Source: Blasia pusilla
Taxonomy: Eukaryota; Marchantiophyta; Marchantiopsida; Blasiales
Assembly: GCA_050084515.1 (NCBI GenBank)
Contig: CM114271.1
Coordinates: 27,032,001-27,096,000, forward strand
Length of the DNA: 64,000 nucleotides
Direction of reading: 5' to 3'
The notes under the pieces were generated by a model, which saw nothing but the letters and a program-made list of their open reading frames with translations, had not been told where the DNA came from and ran no database searches. The position numbers and the translations under genes were made by a program. How positions within the stretch are numbered: position 1 is the stretch's first letter; every line of letters begins with the position of its first letter. Positions 1 to 12,809 of this stretch are shown here, piece by piece.

Positions 1-2053
1 CCACAACACATAAGACGGGCGCTCAAAGGAGTAGGCACACGATAAATACCCTAAGTAGTAATGATCAAGTATCCCTATAGTTTGGATGTATTGGCTAAGT
101 TTGACCTTCAAAAGTCTTCATTGTACGAGGGGTTTAGGATGGCTCAAATAAAAACTTATGGTAATTTTTATGGTTGGACAAAAAAATGATTATAGTTGTT
201 ACAAAAAAACGTGTGGATTTTCGTCAATATTTTATCTTTATTTTTAATTAAAATTTCCATGATTCGAATGAAGAAGAAATCATCTTTCCATTGGCTATGG
301 AAAATTGATATAATTGTCATAGTCTACCTCCCTAGGTACCTCATTCACCAAGCATATGAGTGGCCATAACTTTCACATATTGAATTTGCTTTAGGTAAGT
401 TTTGAGTCAGCTTAACTAGTACGGTTGTATTTACATATGGTTGAACCTCCATGACATATGAATAAGAAACCTTAGAAGAAAGCACCTTGATATTCTTCCC
501 GAAGATTAATTTTCAATTGAGAGGTTAACGAAAGCAAGAATCATTCTCAATCACGACAAACCTTATATACCCCAAGAAACTCAACCTAATCACTTACTTG
601 CTTAATGACAATATGGTGTTTTCTTGTGATTTCTTCAATGGTAATCATTCTTATTTAAAATTTCTCTTAATTGAAATAGAACTATCCATTTTTATTTTTA
701 TTTTTATTTTTATGATTCACATACCAGTAAATCTTGCACATGAATTAAAGGGATTTAATTTAGCTTAAGGCTTATCCCTAAAAAATTTATCCTATTTATT
801 ATTTTGTTTAGTATTTATTTTTATTACCAAAATATAAATTCTTCATTTGATGATTGCTCAAAGCAACCCATGTGCTTGTTAAGATGTAAATAATATTTTG
901 AAATTTTTCATTATCCATTATAAAGGATGAGTCTTAGAAAATTTATCAAAAAGAAAAGAAAGTTTAATCCAATCATTGTGTAGGGTTTACTATGCAACCA
1001 TATCTATCATGGTCAAGTTAAAGGCAACCCTATTCCGCATCATGGATCGACTACTTGATACCTAAGATATACAATGTTGATATGGAGGTTACAAGGCCAT
1101 CGCCAAGCCTCATACCACTCAATCTGGCCACCCATGTGCAACTCACGGATGGCTTCAACTTGGGATCCTAGTAGAAAACTGCTAAATAAGCATAACTTGT
1201 GGAAAACGACTCTCATACTCACACACAACCATGGCGAACGAAATTTTTCAATGAGAGCATAAGTGGAGGTTGGTTCCCTTCTCAATTATATAGGGTATGT
1301 ACAAGAAACCCTGACCCTAATCTTAACCATAGTCTTAAGTTAGACTAATTGTGATTAACTAACCCTAGTTAAGATAATCATGCTTAACTCACTAACCAAG
1401 ATTAAGCTTCCCTACTTTGTGTGAGTACCAAATATAGCAATTGGGATGTCTGATGAGCTTGAATGTAACTCAATATTCAATAGGTTACCCTCCCCCACAA
1501 CCCAAAATAGAGCTCTTGATTTTCATGATCAAAGTGTCTCGACAGGCCAAAGCCATCCGATCAATAGAATCCCAAGGCGTACGCTTCTTGAGACCGCACC
1601 AATGATAAAACCATGAAGGGGCCCACTCAAGCATGTGGTGAAAAGAGCACAATTAGCCTTGGGGACGAGATCAAGTAACAAGGTGATATTATTGAGGGAA
1701 TGCTAGTGGACGCAAGTTTGATGCATGGGTTATTGATTTTTGGAGACTACTATTGCTTGTAGAGTTGTAAATACAATTTCTATTGTTATTTGGCCTTCTA
1801 TCAACACACTCAACTTTTTTTAATTACACAAAGTATTGTACATGCATGTGTTTCTACCTTTGAAATGCTCCAATAGATGTCGATGAGACTCCAATGGATT
1901 GAGTGTATCAAGGCAAGGACGTAATAGGAGGGATTTGAACAGAGACGTAGTGGACGTCCATGTGATGCCTAGGTTAATACTCGGAAATTTAAATTACCCA
2001 TCATCATCACTAACAAATTGATTACAAATTTGGCCCCGTGAATGATCGAGTAA

Positions 2054-2140
2054 AGTCAGGAATTTGATGGTAGGGTTAATTTTTGTACTATAAACACAAA
2101 TCATAACAGTCAGGAATTTTATGGTAGGGTTAATTTTTAT
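2054..2140. repeat. Two-copy 54-bp tandem repeat
   Basis: The phrase beginning AGTCAGGAATTT, followed by ATGGTAGGGTTAATTTTT, occurs at 2054 and again at 2108, offset by 54 bp. Only about 31 bp of each copy is well conserved. It runs directly into the 45-bp repeat that follows. Confidence 0.7.
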
Positions 2141-2172
2141 GAATACACTCTTGAAAAGGAATTTTTTGAGAA

Positions 2173-2300
2173 ATTTTCCACAAGACAAAAATATGATCTA
2201 AAAAATTCCCCTTTGAATATTTCCAGTGGTAGAATTATGATTTTAAAAACCTCCCTTATGAATATTTCCAAAAATAGAAATATGATCTTAAGAAAAAAAT
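2173..2300. repeat. Imperfect 45-bp tandem repeat, about 3 copies
   Basis: Three diverged units share an ATTTCCA (first copy ATTTTCCA) start, a central ATATGAT or TTATGAT, and mostly a GAAT end. There is no coding signal. It is probably local slippage in AT-rich DNA. Confidence 0.55.
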
Positions 2301-2589
2301 TGGTTGGATCCTTCCTAGTTAATACTTTTGACAACAGAAATCTGATTTGATTCAAGTTGGAAACTGAGCAACCTTGGAAGAAAGTTGAGCATGGATGTTT
2401 TGGAACATCATAGGTGTGTATACACCTTCCACACACCTTCTACTTATCATCTTATGGAATTCGAAGATATTCCAAAACTTCCTAATCTACACCCCATGAC
2501 ACTCCCTCTGCAATATGGTTGAAGCTTAGACAAACTCGTGCAGTCGTCGCAACAACTCCTTGTATGGACCACTCCTCCATGGATGTCAT

Positions 2590-2822
2590 CACTATGTAAG
2601 GAACTAGCCTCTCACAAGTCCTCTTCATCCTTAAATTGTTGGATCAGTAATACGTAGTGCAAATCATACAATTGCCTCTAAGCCTCAATATCTCCATGAT
2701 TCCCATCAGTATGAAAGGAAGTAGCCTCTCACGACTCCTCTTCATCCTTAAATCGCTCAATCAATAACATGTAGTGTGGGTCGTAAAATTGCCCTAGGCC
2801 TTAGTCTCTTTCCTGTGCCTAA
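2590..2822. repeat. 117-bp tandem duplication
   Basis: Two adjacent diverged copies both contain AGCCTCTCAC, CTCTTCATCCTTAAAT and GTAGTG in the same order with an offset near 117 bp. Function unknown. Confidence 0.6.
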
Positions 2823-4345
2823 CATAGAGCTCATAATAATCATCCATCCACCTAAGGGCCTTGCAAACATCATAGAAAATGGTCATCTCACACGTATGTT
2901 CCCCCAATATGGGAAAATCCTACCCATCCAACTTCCAAGAAAAAAGATGGTTGTTCCACCCACTAGGAGAACAATCCCAGCCACTATGACAAGTAAGGTA
3001 AACCCATGATAAAGATATCCTTGATGTCAATTAGATTTTAAAATTTGAGTGATAGTTTCTAAGTTGATTTATTCCTTCTTTGTAAATATTTAATGAGGAT
3101 CACTCTCACTTTGAAAGACTCAAACCTCCGTCAACTTCTAGACATGAGATGTGTTGAAGGTATAGATTGAAATTACGAAATCTAAATTCGCACGAATGTG
3201 GAAATTTTCAAATATAAGTGGGGGTTTCAAAATAAACATATAGATGTGGAGGCCATCGGAATGTGGCAAAAAAGGGTCACCTCACAAATTTATTTTCACA
3301 TTTTCATCTTGTGGAAGGATTCGCGGGTTTCATGAACTAACGACATGCCATGGCACTTCGCACACATGCTAATGCAGATAGTTTGTTTGGTGTGTTGGGA
3401 TTTCATATAAAATTGTCTGCTATTCTAATACTTTCCTCCATTTTTTTTTTTAGTTTTAACTATGCAAACTATGGTTGGAAGTTCACCATGTTCGATTAGA
3501 TAATTAGTTATCTCTTAACCATTCTTGTTAGTTCTAGCTATGTTAATTGTGCTCATGGCATGTTGGCATGCCCCTGCTATGTTGCCTTGTCCATAGTGTG
3601 TTGGCTTATGCATGGTTTGATGGCCTGCTCTTGTTATGTTGACCCTTCCACCTTCCCTTCAACTAGCCCCTTATGGGAAACTATATATATCTCTCTCTTG
3701 TCTACTTCTTTTATCCACTTTTACTCCTGCCCTCTAAGGTAGTGTGTCTTGAGATAAGCTCCTTCGTACCTGAATCCTGCTGGTGCCTTTATCAACTAAA
3801 AAGGAATGTGTGTTGGTGTGGACAATGCTTCAAGACCTCTCTTCAGGTCTTGTGTATTCTAATAAGGTGTTGCTTTGCAAAGCCCCCAATTCTCAATAGA
3901 GGTTGCAGACTAGTTCTACAAACAATCCATTTCAGATTTGCTCTTTCAAATTTATAAGTGATTACCCTCATGTACATGGTTGACGGGAGATCCTGTCGGA
4001 ATCTACTGTCTTTTTGTGCTTTTAAAGTTTTAAAGTGAGATCTGATTTCAACATGGTGGAGAACAGACGAGGATTATAGTGACCAGAGATGGGCTGTGCT
4101 TTCCCAGCAAAGTCTGATGGTCTGTTCAGCAATTCAGAATTCCATTGGAAGGGCTTGCTGCAACGATTTTGCTTTCTAATGGGGTGACATGCAAGAATGA
4201 GTGAACTTTAATGCACGAGAAAACTCACAAACCCAAACTCTTCCTGAAACCTCTTGCAGAATTTTCACTCATCCTGAAACCTCTTGGAGAATTTTCAGTG
4301 TCTGGCAAAATTGAGCCACACTGTTTTGACATTGAGTTTATATAA

Positions 4346-7300
4346 TTACACAAAGCCCCTAGAAGCAATGGCAGCTTCAATCCTGTCAACAAGCTGCTCA
4401 ACTGAAAGGCTCCCAACCTCTCCCCCATGTCTTGTCCGCACCATTAATGTTTCAGTCTCTACTTCTTGAGGTCCCACTACTGCCATAACTGGAATCTTCT
4501 GTATCTCCGCATTCCGAATCAACTTTCCTAGTCTCTCTCCAGATACCATCTCTGCTCGGATGTCCTTCTCCTTTAGCATTGCCACAACCTTTTTGCAGTA
4601 GGGTACCTGATCATGTCATACCAACGAATTAGCATAGTAAAAAGCAAGGAAGAAAATCGATCAGGTCTCATGTAGAGCTAGTAGCCTTAACTAGATGAAC
4701 TACCCATCCTTCAAATCTCAGGAAAGTCTTAAACACACAATTTGCGAGTGATAGTAATAGGGTTTCATTAGTCATGAACACTTTCATGGATTTTGAAAAT
4801 ATGCATTTATATCCTAGCTAGATGTTGTACATTTCCACGGACGGCGAGTGAATATTAAAAGAGGCATGGCATGACATTAGGGGTCATTTAGACACCCCAC
4901 CATACGCCCTAATATCAATACTGCCTTCGCGACTACATAGCCAGTTAGCTCGTTCTAGAGGAGAGAAATAGCAAAGCCAAGAAAACAAGAGCTAAAAGAG
5001 ATGGCAGAAGGGCAAGAGAGTTGTGTTGAGTTAATTTTCTATAATTTTCTGGCCTGCACGAAGCCCACATGGAAAATCCCTTCTGTGTGGTGCTGAAAAC
5101 GCACCCACTAGGCACATTAAAGTCAGATTTCAAGCTTCAAGAGCCCGAACTCTCCATGAAGGGGACTTGTTTTCAATGAAGGACTTGCATTTTTCACAGC
5201 ATTCGCCAAGGAGCAAGCCAACCTTCACAAGGAAACTGACCATGATCTCTACCAAGTGCAGAGATCACCTATTCATTTCCTGGGTAGGGGGTACAGGCAC
5301 CAATTTCCTGGGAGTAGGTATTGATCTCGAGACTACCTCATTTGAGATTCTCATGCAAGCAGTTATACCAAACTGCCATTTACTGCTCCATGAATGAAAG
5401 AACTGATTTGGAACAGCAGGCGGCCATAGGACTTGAAACCATATAAGTGAATGCCGTCCGGTAGAAATAGCAAGCCCTTACCTCAGAATCTGTCACTGGA
5501 AGTAGGCGTGCCTGCATAGGAGCCAGCCATAAAGGAAAATCACCCGCATAATTTTCTACTAGGATCCCAAAGAATCGCTCGATAGAGCCTAGTATGGCCC
5601 GATGAATCATAATGGGCTGCTGTCTTGTTGTATTCATGTCAACATATGTCAGCTTGAACCTCTCCGGCAGGTTGAAATCCACCTGTGATTTCAAGCACGA
5701 CAGAAATGTTAATAATAGAATCAGAGAGCTGCCATGGAAATGGAGGAAAAATGAGGAGATGATCCGAATCAGGTAAAGATTGAGAGATGCTCAACGGATC
5801 CACAAACCGGCATCCTCCATTCAAACCCCTGCTTGAGATTCTGTGCAGAGATTCCTCAAAGAAGACGATTCCTCCTAATTCGTTATCGGCTACTTCAAGG
5901 TATAGATAACTTAAGGCTACTTCATTTGAACAATTCAGGGGAGTAGGTGATTTGGAAGGTTTTTCCCCCATACCTGAATTGTAGAACATTGCCATTTTCG
6001 TCCAATGGCATCCTCAATCTTCAAGTCAATTTTAGGGCCATAAAATGCACCACCTCCTTCATCTATGGAATAATCCCAACCTTTATCTTCCAGTGCTTCC
6101 CTTAAAGCAGTTGTAGCCTTCTCCCAAATTTCATCCGACCCTACGGCTTTCTCTGGCCTTGTTGAAAGGTTTACTTCATAACTTTTAAACCCAAACGTCG
6201 TAAGCACATCCTCTGTGAGATCCAAAACACCCCTGATCTCCTCTCTAATTTGATCTGGGAGACAGAATATATGTGCATCATCCTTCACAGAAGAAAATCA
6301 AAAGACTCGTTACTAAATTGAAAACAAGTCTGCCTGATTTGCACATACTTCATTCAGCTCCTTCAAGAGCAAAGTATTGTCTCAAATTGTAAAAATCCTG
6401 AGACTCTCATGACATGCTACACAAGGAGAAATCACATTTGCCCCTGGACTCTTCTTAAACCTTGACACATGGGTGGCCCAGGAAGTGAACGGAACTCAGG
6501 GTTACCATGAACTACACATGCTCCCTGAGAGTCACAAAGAGAATCTGGGACCACTGAGAAGGCAATGATGCTAGGGAATCAATCCATCAAACAGTGTCTA
6601 CTACGACAGTCAACTAGAGATTTGTAACAAGAATGGAGAGAACAATGGAAAGAAATAAGTGAGAGGACATAAGGGATAGATGGTATGAATGGAAGGCCTG
6701 CCAAATAGACCACAAGCTTGAGCATTGAGGTTCATACCCACAACTTTATGACAAAAGCTGACAGATGAATACAGCCGTTTTGGAATCTCTGACTTGACGG
6801 TCTTACTGGTAAGAGAAAACTATTACAGTATCTCATAGCAGCTTGAACAGAGTTAAGAGGGAGACTGTAATCACACCCTTGCACATGTTGACTCTGCCCT
6901 GGTTGGATGGTGCTTCTCATTGGGATGGATGCAGGAGGAAACGGTGAAGAATGCACTACAAGAGGAGAGGGACATTCTCATAGAATGTAATAGCGGTTGA
7001 AAGAGAGTGTTCATGGAGAGCTCCCAGCCAGGTATCAGCCCAGAAGTTCATTACTCTAAAAACTTCTTCCGCAGCTGTGGGTGATGGATATCGGCCTCTG
7101 TACTCAGGGAACATCTCCAATTTTTGAGGAGTGAGCTCTTTTTGCGATAATTTTGTATAATAAAAATGAATTGAAGGGTTTATTCATTGCCGGTTCACAC
7201 AACAAAATGATCTCAAAATTCATTGCCACATCTCCATACATTGTGTGGGGTTTTGACAGTTTCTCCGTCCTACTTACTTCGGGGGAAGAGAGAAAGACTG

Positions 7301-10300
7301 ACCTGTGTAAAACCCCTGACACGAAACAGTCCATGTAAGGCTCCAGACCTCTCAAAACGGTACACTGTTCCCAATTCAGCAACTCGGAATGGCAGTTCCC
7401 TGTATGATCGCAAAACATCTTTATATATCTGGATATGGCAAGGGCAGTTCATAGGTCTCAGTTGGTAAAGCTCATCCTCTACATCCATATGGTCGAACAT
7501 ATTCTCTTTATAGAAGTCATAGTGCCCACTTGTCTTCCAAAGGTCCAACTTTGCCACATGAGGAGTGTATAGTAGCTCATAACCACGCTTCAGATGAACC
7601 TTCTTCCAGTAATCCTCGATTATGTGCCTTACCATGGCACCTTTGGGATGCCAAAAGACTAAACCTCCTCCGGCGTCTTCCTGCACATCAGAGGAATTTA
7701 AGTATTCTTAGGATAATTTTCAAGAAATGAAGATGGGCACCCAACTACCAGGGTGGTTAGTATGTTATTAATGAGGAATGAGTGAAAAAGTACCCTAGTG
7801 TACCTGTAGAGAGAACAGACCAAGGTCTTGACCTAGTCGCCTATGGTCCCGTCGTTTGGCTTCTTCTTTCTGGACTTGGTAGGCCTTCAATTGCTCCTCT
7901 GTTTCCCATGCAGTTCCATATATTCTTTGCAACATCGGCTTCTTCTCATCACCCCTCCAGTAAGCTCCTGCAACAGTTTCAAGCTCGATTGCTCTTCTAG
8001 GCAGCTGGCCTGTTTTCTCCACATGTGGCCCAGCACAGAGATCCCACCATTCTTCACCTGTACGCACAACAAGTTTTCATGACAAAATTTTGATACCATA
8101 GAACAATTTTAAAGCTAACCATCTCCATAAGTTTGTTGATTGAGTAGACAAACTACCCAGTAGAACTAAACCAAAACTTCAGTAGAGACTGTCATCACTA
8201 AGTAGAGTCTGTCACAACCTTGCAACCATGGATCTCACAGCCTGCACTCTCTCATATCATTTCAGTGCTGATCAAAGAGAGTGCTGGTGCGGACCATTCA
8301 GGTGTCAACCTCGAAGGTCTTTATAATGCTATCTACTTTAGCTGATTGGGATCCCCAACACACGTTACTAACTGGCGCAGCAGCTTTGGGCAGGGAATAT
8401 AGACCACTGAAAGCGTGAACAGCTATGGTGATATCATAGGAGACAGACCAACCTATATGATATATAGTGATTGGCTCTGTTTTGATGCTGTCGAGAAGTT
8501 CCAGCTTGTAAGGTTCATTGATCTCCTTAATTCGTCTTGCTGCCTCATCCCTAGAAACTTCTTCTCTCCTCAAAGGAAGATTCCGACCAATTATGCGGTC
8601 CTGCAAGTTGACAGGAATTGTAAACCTTGATCCACAGTACCATCTAAAATCTTTACTGGATGCTTCAGAATGGAACTTTGCAGATGCACAAGAAGTCATA
8701 ATAAATTCTATAAACAACACAATAGGGTTGCAATTGGACAGAGGCAGGCACTCAACCCTGTTCCGAAACTTCTCAATGGGCCTGCTTGGAAAGAGATAGC
8801 ATAAATTCTTCTGCATTGTTGGACCCAATTGATGACACAATGTAAAGAGGAAATTTAGGGCTCACCATTTCCTTCTTGATTTTCTTTAGATCTTTGTCTG
8901 CCAAAGGCTCCTTCATGTCAAAGTCATAATAAAAACCTTTCTCGATCCAGGGACCAATCGTAACCTGCGCATCTGGATACAGCTTTTGAACTGCCATAGC
9001 CATCACATGAGCACTCTGCAGTGCAAGAGGTGGAAGCATCAGAAAATAATGGCTTCGTGAAGTGCATGACAGCATCTATGGTTGTAGTTGAGTTAGCATT
9101 TCATGACCTGTCTAAATAATAAGGTATATGACCCTGGAAGGAAAAATGTTAATCATTCAAGCTCCACCAAAGTACTTTCAAGTCGAAGGCTATCAATACT
9201 TTTGTTCTTTCTGATATTTGAAGCACAATTCATGGACCTGAACCAACTTGCTGTTGTGTCAAATGCCGTGAGGAGCCATTTGCACAGTATTCCCATGAGA
9301 TTACCCACATCCAGGTTTTGGACCAACAAGAGTGTTGATAGTAAGCAATTACGACACGGTAGTAAGTATAATTTCCACAACACTTACGGTATGTCGAATT
9401 CGTAGAAGTTTCTCAGAAGAATCATTGGTGGGTAGCACTACCAGCTTTTTCTCATCCTTTGCCTCTGGAATTTCTATCTCGGATTCCGTTTTGGGAAAAG
9501 TCTCCTGACCAGCTGCCAGCGACGCCACAGTCCTCACCCCAGTGGTTCTGCATTCTACAGAAAACTTACAAGGAACCCTCTCGGACAAGAAAAACCTCCT
9601 TCCTGATCGGAGGGATCGGTATCCAGAAGAGGAAAGGGGAGAAACCGCATGCGTCTGGCCATGTGCCTTTGCAGCAATTAATATTCTGGGGCCACAGGTA
9701 CGAGCTGAGCTCAAGGTTGACTGCCCCTGGGACTTCAAAGCCACCAGAATTCTCGGTTCCCATAACACCTGACTGCATAAGCCACAACACCAAATTCAAA
9801 TCTCGATACTCAGCAACTCCGAACTCCTCAAAATCGTAACGTCGTCGTATCAAAACCCTGACTGCCAGCGACTTGGATTCCTCAGACAACAGGTTAAATT
9901 CAGTACGCTCATCAGTCTCTGTGCAGGAATCCGGGAAGAAAACCTGGCTGAACTCAAACACCAATTCCACTAACAGTCCGCTTATTATCATTCTACTCCT
10001 TCCCACACGTTGCTGCGCCATCCTACTCTCTGCCACCAACGTAATCCCAACGTCTTGAATCACCATCCATCCATCTAATATGCTACAATATTAGGACGGA
10101 AATTGCAACACTATAAGGAGCTCTCTGGAAGACGACTCAGTCTCTGTGCAAGGATCCGCGCTGAACTCAACTACCTAGCTGAACTCAACTACCAATTCAA
10201 GTACCACTCAGTTTATCATCATGCTAGCTAGATAGTCCGTCCCACTCGTCGCCGTGCCATCCTACTCTCTGCTGGCATAGTAATCCCAAGGTCTTCAATC

Positions 10301-10572
10301 TCCATCAATACATTCATTCATTCGTATGCAATACTATTCAGACAAACAATTGCAACACTATTACAGCTCTCTGGCAAATGAATTCCGAAAAAGCGCCATT
10401 CATGCCCTGAGCCACCGGCCTGCGAGGCATACGTTGCAGAGGCACCCGGGAAGGCACACAGTGTGTAATTTACGGGCCCAGAAAAGAAACTTGTGAACGA
10501 ATTGCGCAATCCTCACCTCATGTTTGTTTGCAAGAGGTGACGACGATCTTACCGGAAGCAAGCAGAGTACAT
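4346..10572 (-). CDS. Threonyl-tRNA synthetase, organellar type (9 coding exons, 701 aa)
   Basis: This enzyme charges tRNA-Thr with threonine for organellar translation. Coding exons in minus order are 10572-10553, 9772-9388, 9015-8866, 8600-8453, 8057-7804, 7680-7303, 6282-5974, 5682-5482 and 4606-4346. All introns are GT-AG and the exons join to 2106 nt in frame. Exon 1 has only 20 coding bases (MYSACF plus two bases), and it supplies the ATG that exon 2 lacks. The first ~115 residues are rich in Ser, Arg and Ala, like a transit peptide. The editing-site motifs HTSAH (134-138) and CAGPH (242-246) are present, but the N-terminal TGS domain seems absent. Zinc ligands C398, H449 and H575 have exactly the spacing of bacterial ThrRS. 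The motif is MNCPCH where Gly is usual in bacteria. The C-terminal anticodon-binding domain covers about 610-701. Targeting to chloroplast, mitochondrion or both cannot be decided from sequence. Confidence 0.95.
9900..10378 (-). repeat. About 235-bp tandem duplication in ThrRS intron 1
   Basis: Two diverged direct copies lie inside intron 1, about 9900-10130 and 10137-10378. They share CAGTCTCTGTGCA, GCCATCCTACTCTCTGC, GTAATCCCAA and GAGCTCTCTGG or CAGCTCTCTGG in the same order. The rearranged pseudogene at 19.3-19.99 kb carries both copies too, so the tandem duplication is older than the dispersed one. Confidence 0.75.
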
Positions 10573-10860
10573 GGCGAGGCAATTTCTGAAGAGGAAAAGG
10601 AGCTTTTCTCCTCCTCCTCCTCTTCGCGAGCGATCTGCACCTGGAGACCACTTATTTTGTCCTCACCGCCACTTTTTGCCACGGCACCTTCCGCTTCAGG
10701 TCGTCATCTTTACTGCGACTTTGCGCGTTATCAGATCGAATCTATTTTCCTTTCCTCTTCCCCTTTCGATTCACTTGAGCTTTCTTCCCCACCCATGCTA
10801 TGGACGGGATTCGTTAGTTCATTCCGCCACTCCTTGCGACAACATTATTCAATCTACTAG
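10573..10860 (-). promoter_or_regulatory. ThrRS 5' leader / promoter region
   Basis: GC-richer sequence directly upstream of the ThrRS start codon, with a purine-rich GAGGAGGAGGAGG run on the minus strand. About 290 bp of it is kept, with indels, in the pseudogene copy at 18961-19275. The plus-strand open frame here is antisense to this leader and I do not call it. The transcription start is not determinable. Confidence 0.45.
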
Positions 10861-10875
10861 TTAGTAGATTGAATA
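10846..10875. repeat. Perfect 14-bp palindrome
   Basis: TATTCAATCTACTA and its exact reverse complement flank GT. It sits where homology to the ThrRS pseudogene upstream region stops and before the LINE remains begin, so it may mark a junction. Confidence 0.7.
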
Positions 10876-10944
10876 TATATAATGATCACAAATATTATAT
10901 ATTATATTAACGGGTAATTGTGGTCATGTTACATTGTTGCAAAC

Positions 10945-12330
10945 ATTATTTTCGGAATCATTCAAAGTTGCATTCTCTCACTTATTCTATTTTGAATTTT
11001 TATAAATGATATCGAAAAATGATTGGAGGAATGTGATAATGAAAATATCAAGTTTAGAGATTTTGTCATCAAAACTCTATTGTATGGAGATGATATCATA
11101 TTACTAGCACGTGATGGCATTCGTTTACAAAAACATCTCAACATTTTGGCAAGGTTTTGTACCCAGAATCATATGGAAATTAATATGGAGAAATCTAAAA
11201 TCATTATAGTGGGTAGTAGATCTAAGTTCTTGTTCTTTTACAAAAGTCTACAATTAGAACAAGTAAAGAGTTACAAATATTTAAGCATTGATTTCTCTTA
11301 TGACTATAGTTGGGCACTTTACGTGCAAAAGAGAGTAGAAGCTGGTTACAAAGCTCCATATTCATTTTTAAATTGGTGTAGAAGAGCTCATCTCGTGTCT
11401 TGAGGTCTAAGGAAGTTCTTATTTAGGAGCTTAGTGCTGTCGGTGGTCTTATATGGGACCCAAGTTTGGGGCCCTAGTTGTAAGAAGACAGGTTGGAAAC
11501 GAGTGGAGAGGGTGCAAAAGATATTTCTCCAAGAAGAATTGGGTGTAAGAAACGAGACTCCTTATGTTATTCTTCTTGCGGAAACAGGTTGTCTTCCTCT
11601 AGAGGCTGAAGCTCTTTACTTGACCATCACTTATATCGCAAGGGTGAGATCTCTTGATGTTTCTCGTCTCCCTCATCAAGCTTTGCGAGCCACACGTTCT
11701 ATAGGGTGGATGGCAGATGCGGTGACTTGGTCTTCAAAGTGGAATGTGGCGGAACGGGATTGGGACTTAAAATTGATGGCACTCCGCGAACATCTACAGA
11801 AGCAATTTCTCAACATCATTTTGAGCAATGCGGGCACAAAAATGGAGTTCTATCAACTTCATGTTAATCCTATGCTTGTATATTATGAACAAGGATACCT
11901 ACTTGCGGGGATCTCCACGTTCTTACGTCATACTATTGTACGACATCAAAGTGGGTCTCATACGCTAGGAATTGAAGAAGGACGATGGCTTAACATTGAA
12001 AGAAGTGAATGAATCTGTAAGTTATGTGACGGAGAGAGTATTGAGGATGAAAAGCATATGTTTGTTACATGTCCAAGGTATGAAGAGATTAGACTAGCTC
12101 ATAAAATAGATGTGGAGAATTTCTATTCTTTACTACAACTAGTGCCTTATGATTTAGGTTGTTATATTGGGGACGTCATTATTCATCGCTCAAGTGCTCT
12201 AGGCAGTAGCTAGGAGAAGGTCTTTAGGATCTTTTTCTAGGTTAGTGAATGAATGACTTGTAATGTGTTTTTCAACCTTTTAACCCTTTGGGTCCCACGG
12301 GCTTGATCTATTTACCATTTACCATTACTA
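10945..12330 (+). pseudogene. 5'-truncated LINE (non-LTR retrotransposon) ORF2 remains
   Basis: Reverse transcriptase of a non-LTR element. The frame opens inside the RT domain with an INDIEK-like segment near 11000, then the catalytic LLYGDDIILLA at about 11081-11113. The thumb and connection region runs through 11434-12012. The C-terminal zinc motif CKLC...H...C (about 12016-12072) resembles the plant zf-RVT domain. In-frame stops occur near 11401 and 12010, and the N-terminal half with the endonuclease is missing. This fits 5' truncation on insertion followed by decay. No clear poly(A) tail or target duplication was found. Confidence 0.85.
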
Positions 12331-12469
12331 GTAAGTAAGCGTGGATGCACTATAAAGTATATTCATATATTTTTCTGTAGCATGTGAAGCATCTTCTTGG
12401 TATGAGTTGTCAGGTGGCAAACATAGAGGTGTTTGCAAATAAGAAAGCTCTCTCCTATAATAATATAGA
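12328..12469 (-). mobile_element. Mini-Helitron-like element H1
   Basis: Read on the minus strand it starts TCTATATTATTATAGGAG, has TTTGCAAACACC near the 5' end, and ends CTAG followed by a host T. Five other elements here share the TCTAT start and the CTAG end. It is non-coding, so any movement would depend on a helper elsewhere. Confidence 0.6.
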
Positions 12470-12648
12470 CTAAAAGAGGACGGGATTTGGAGAACCCCTC
12501 CTATGATGTCGAGGAGGGGTTCCCCAAATACATAGATTTTTAAAAACTTATACACGTTGATATCCGTACAAGGGTCCAAATATACGATTAATTAAGTGCT
12601 AAGTGTACCATTTTTTCAACAATGAATCTAGAAGACATGTTCCCTTCA

Positions 12649-12809
12649 CTAGTTAGTGTATAATTGGTGGAGGGAAAAATTAATCATATTGCGCATAAAT
12701 TCAAAAAAAAATTATGCGCGTAGCACGTGAAACATTCTTTTGCTGCTCAATCGTCACGTCCACTAGAAGATTGTTTGCAAATGAAGGAGGTACTCTCCCA
12801 TAATATAGA
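12649..12809 (-). mobile_element. Mini-Helitron-like element H2
   Basis: Minus-strand 5' end is TCTATATTATGGGAGAG preceded by host A. The 3' end is CTAG followed by host T, the A/T target typical of Helitrons. It contains the family TTTGCAAAC motif. About 160 bp, non-coding. Confidence 0.6.

Larger units (their letters stand above)
1..4100. other. Intergenic, no gene recognised
   Basis: AT-rich sequence. All open frames are short (under 100 codons), lack recognisable motifs and overlap on both strands, so I do not call any of them. The only structure I see is three small tandem duplications at 2054-2140, 2173-2300 and 2590-2822, listed separately. It ends in the presumed 3' flank of the minus-strand ThrRS gene. 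Confidence 0.6.

Noticed and set aside
10571-10864. Plus-strand ORF starting [11 protein letters not shown], with a similar ORF on the minus strand at 19275-18961
   Set aside because: The two look like paralogues, but both are antisense to the ThrRS leader and exon 1 and its pseudogene copy. The similarity comes from the duplicated DNA; differing lengths of the GAG run and frame changes after it argue against coding.
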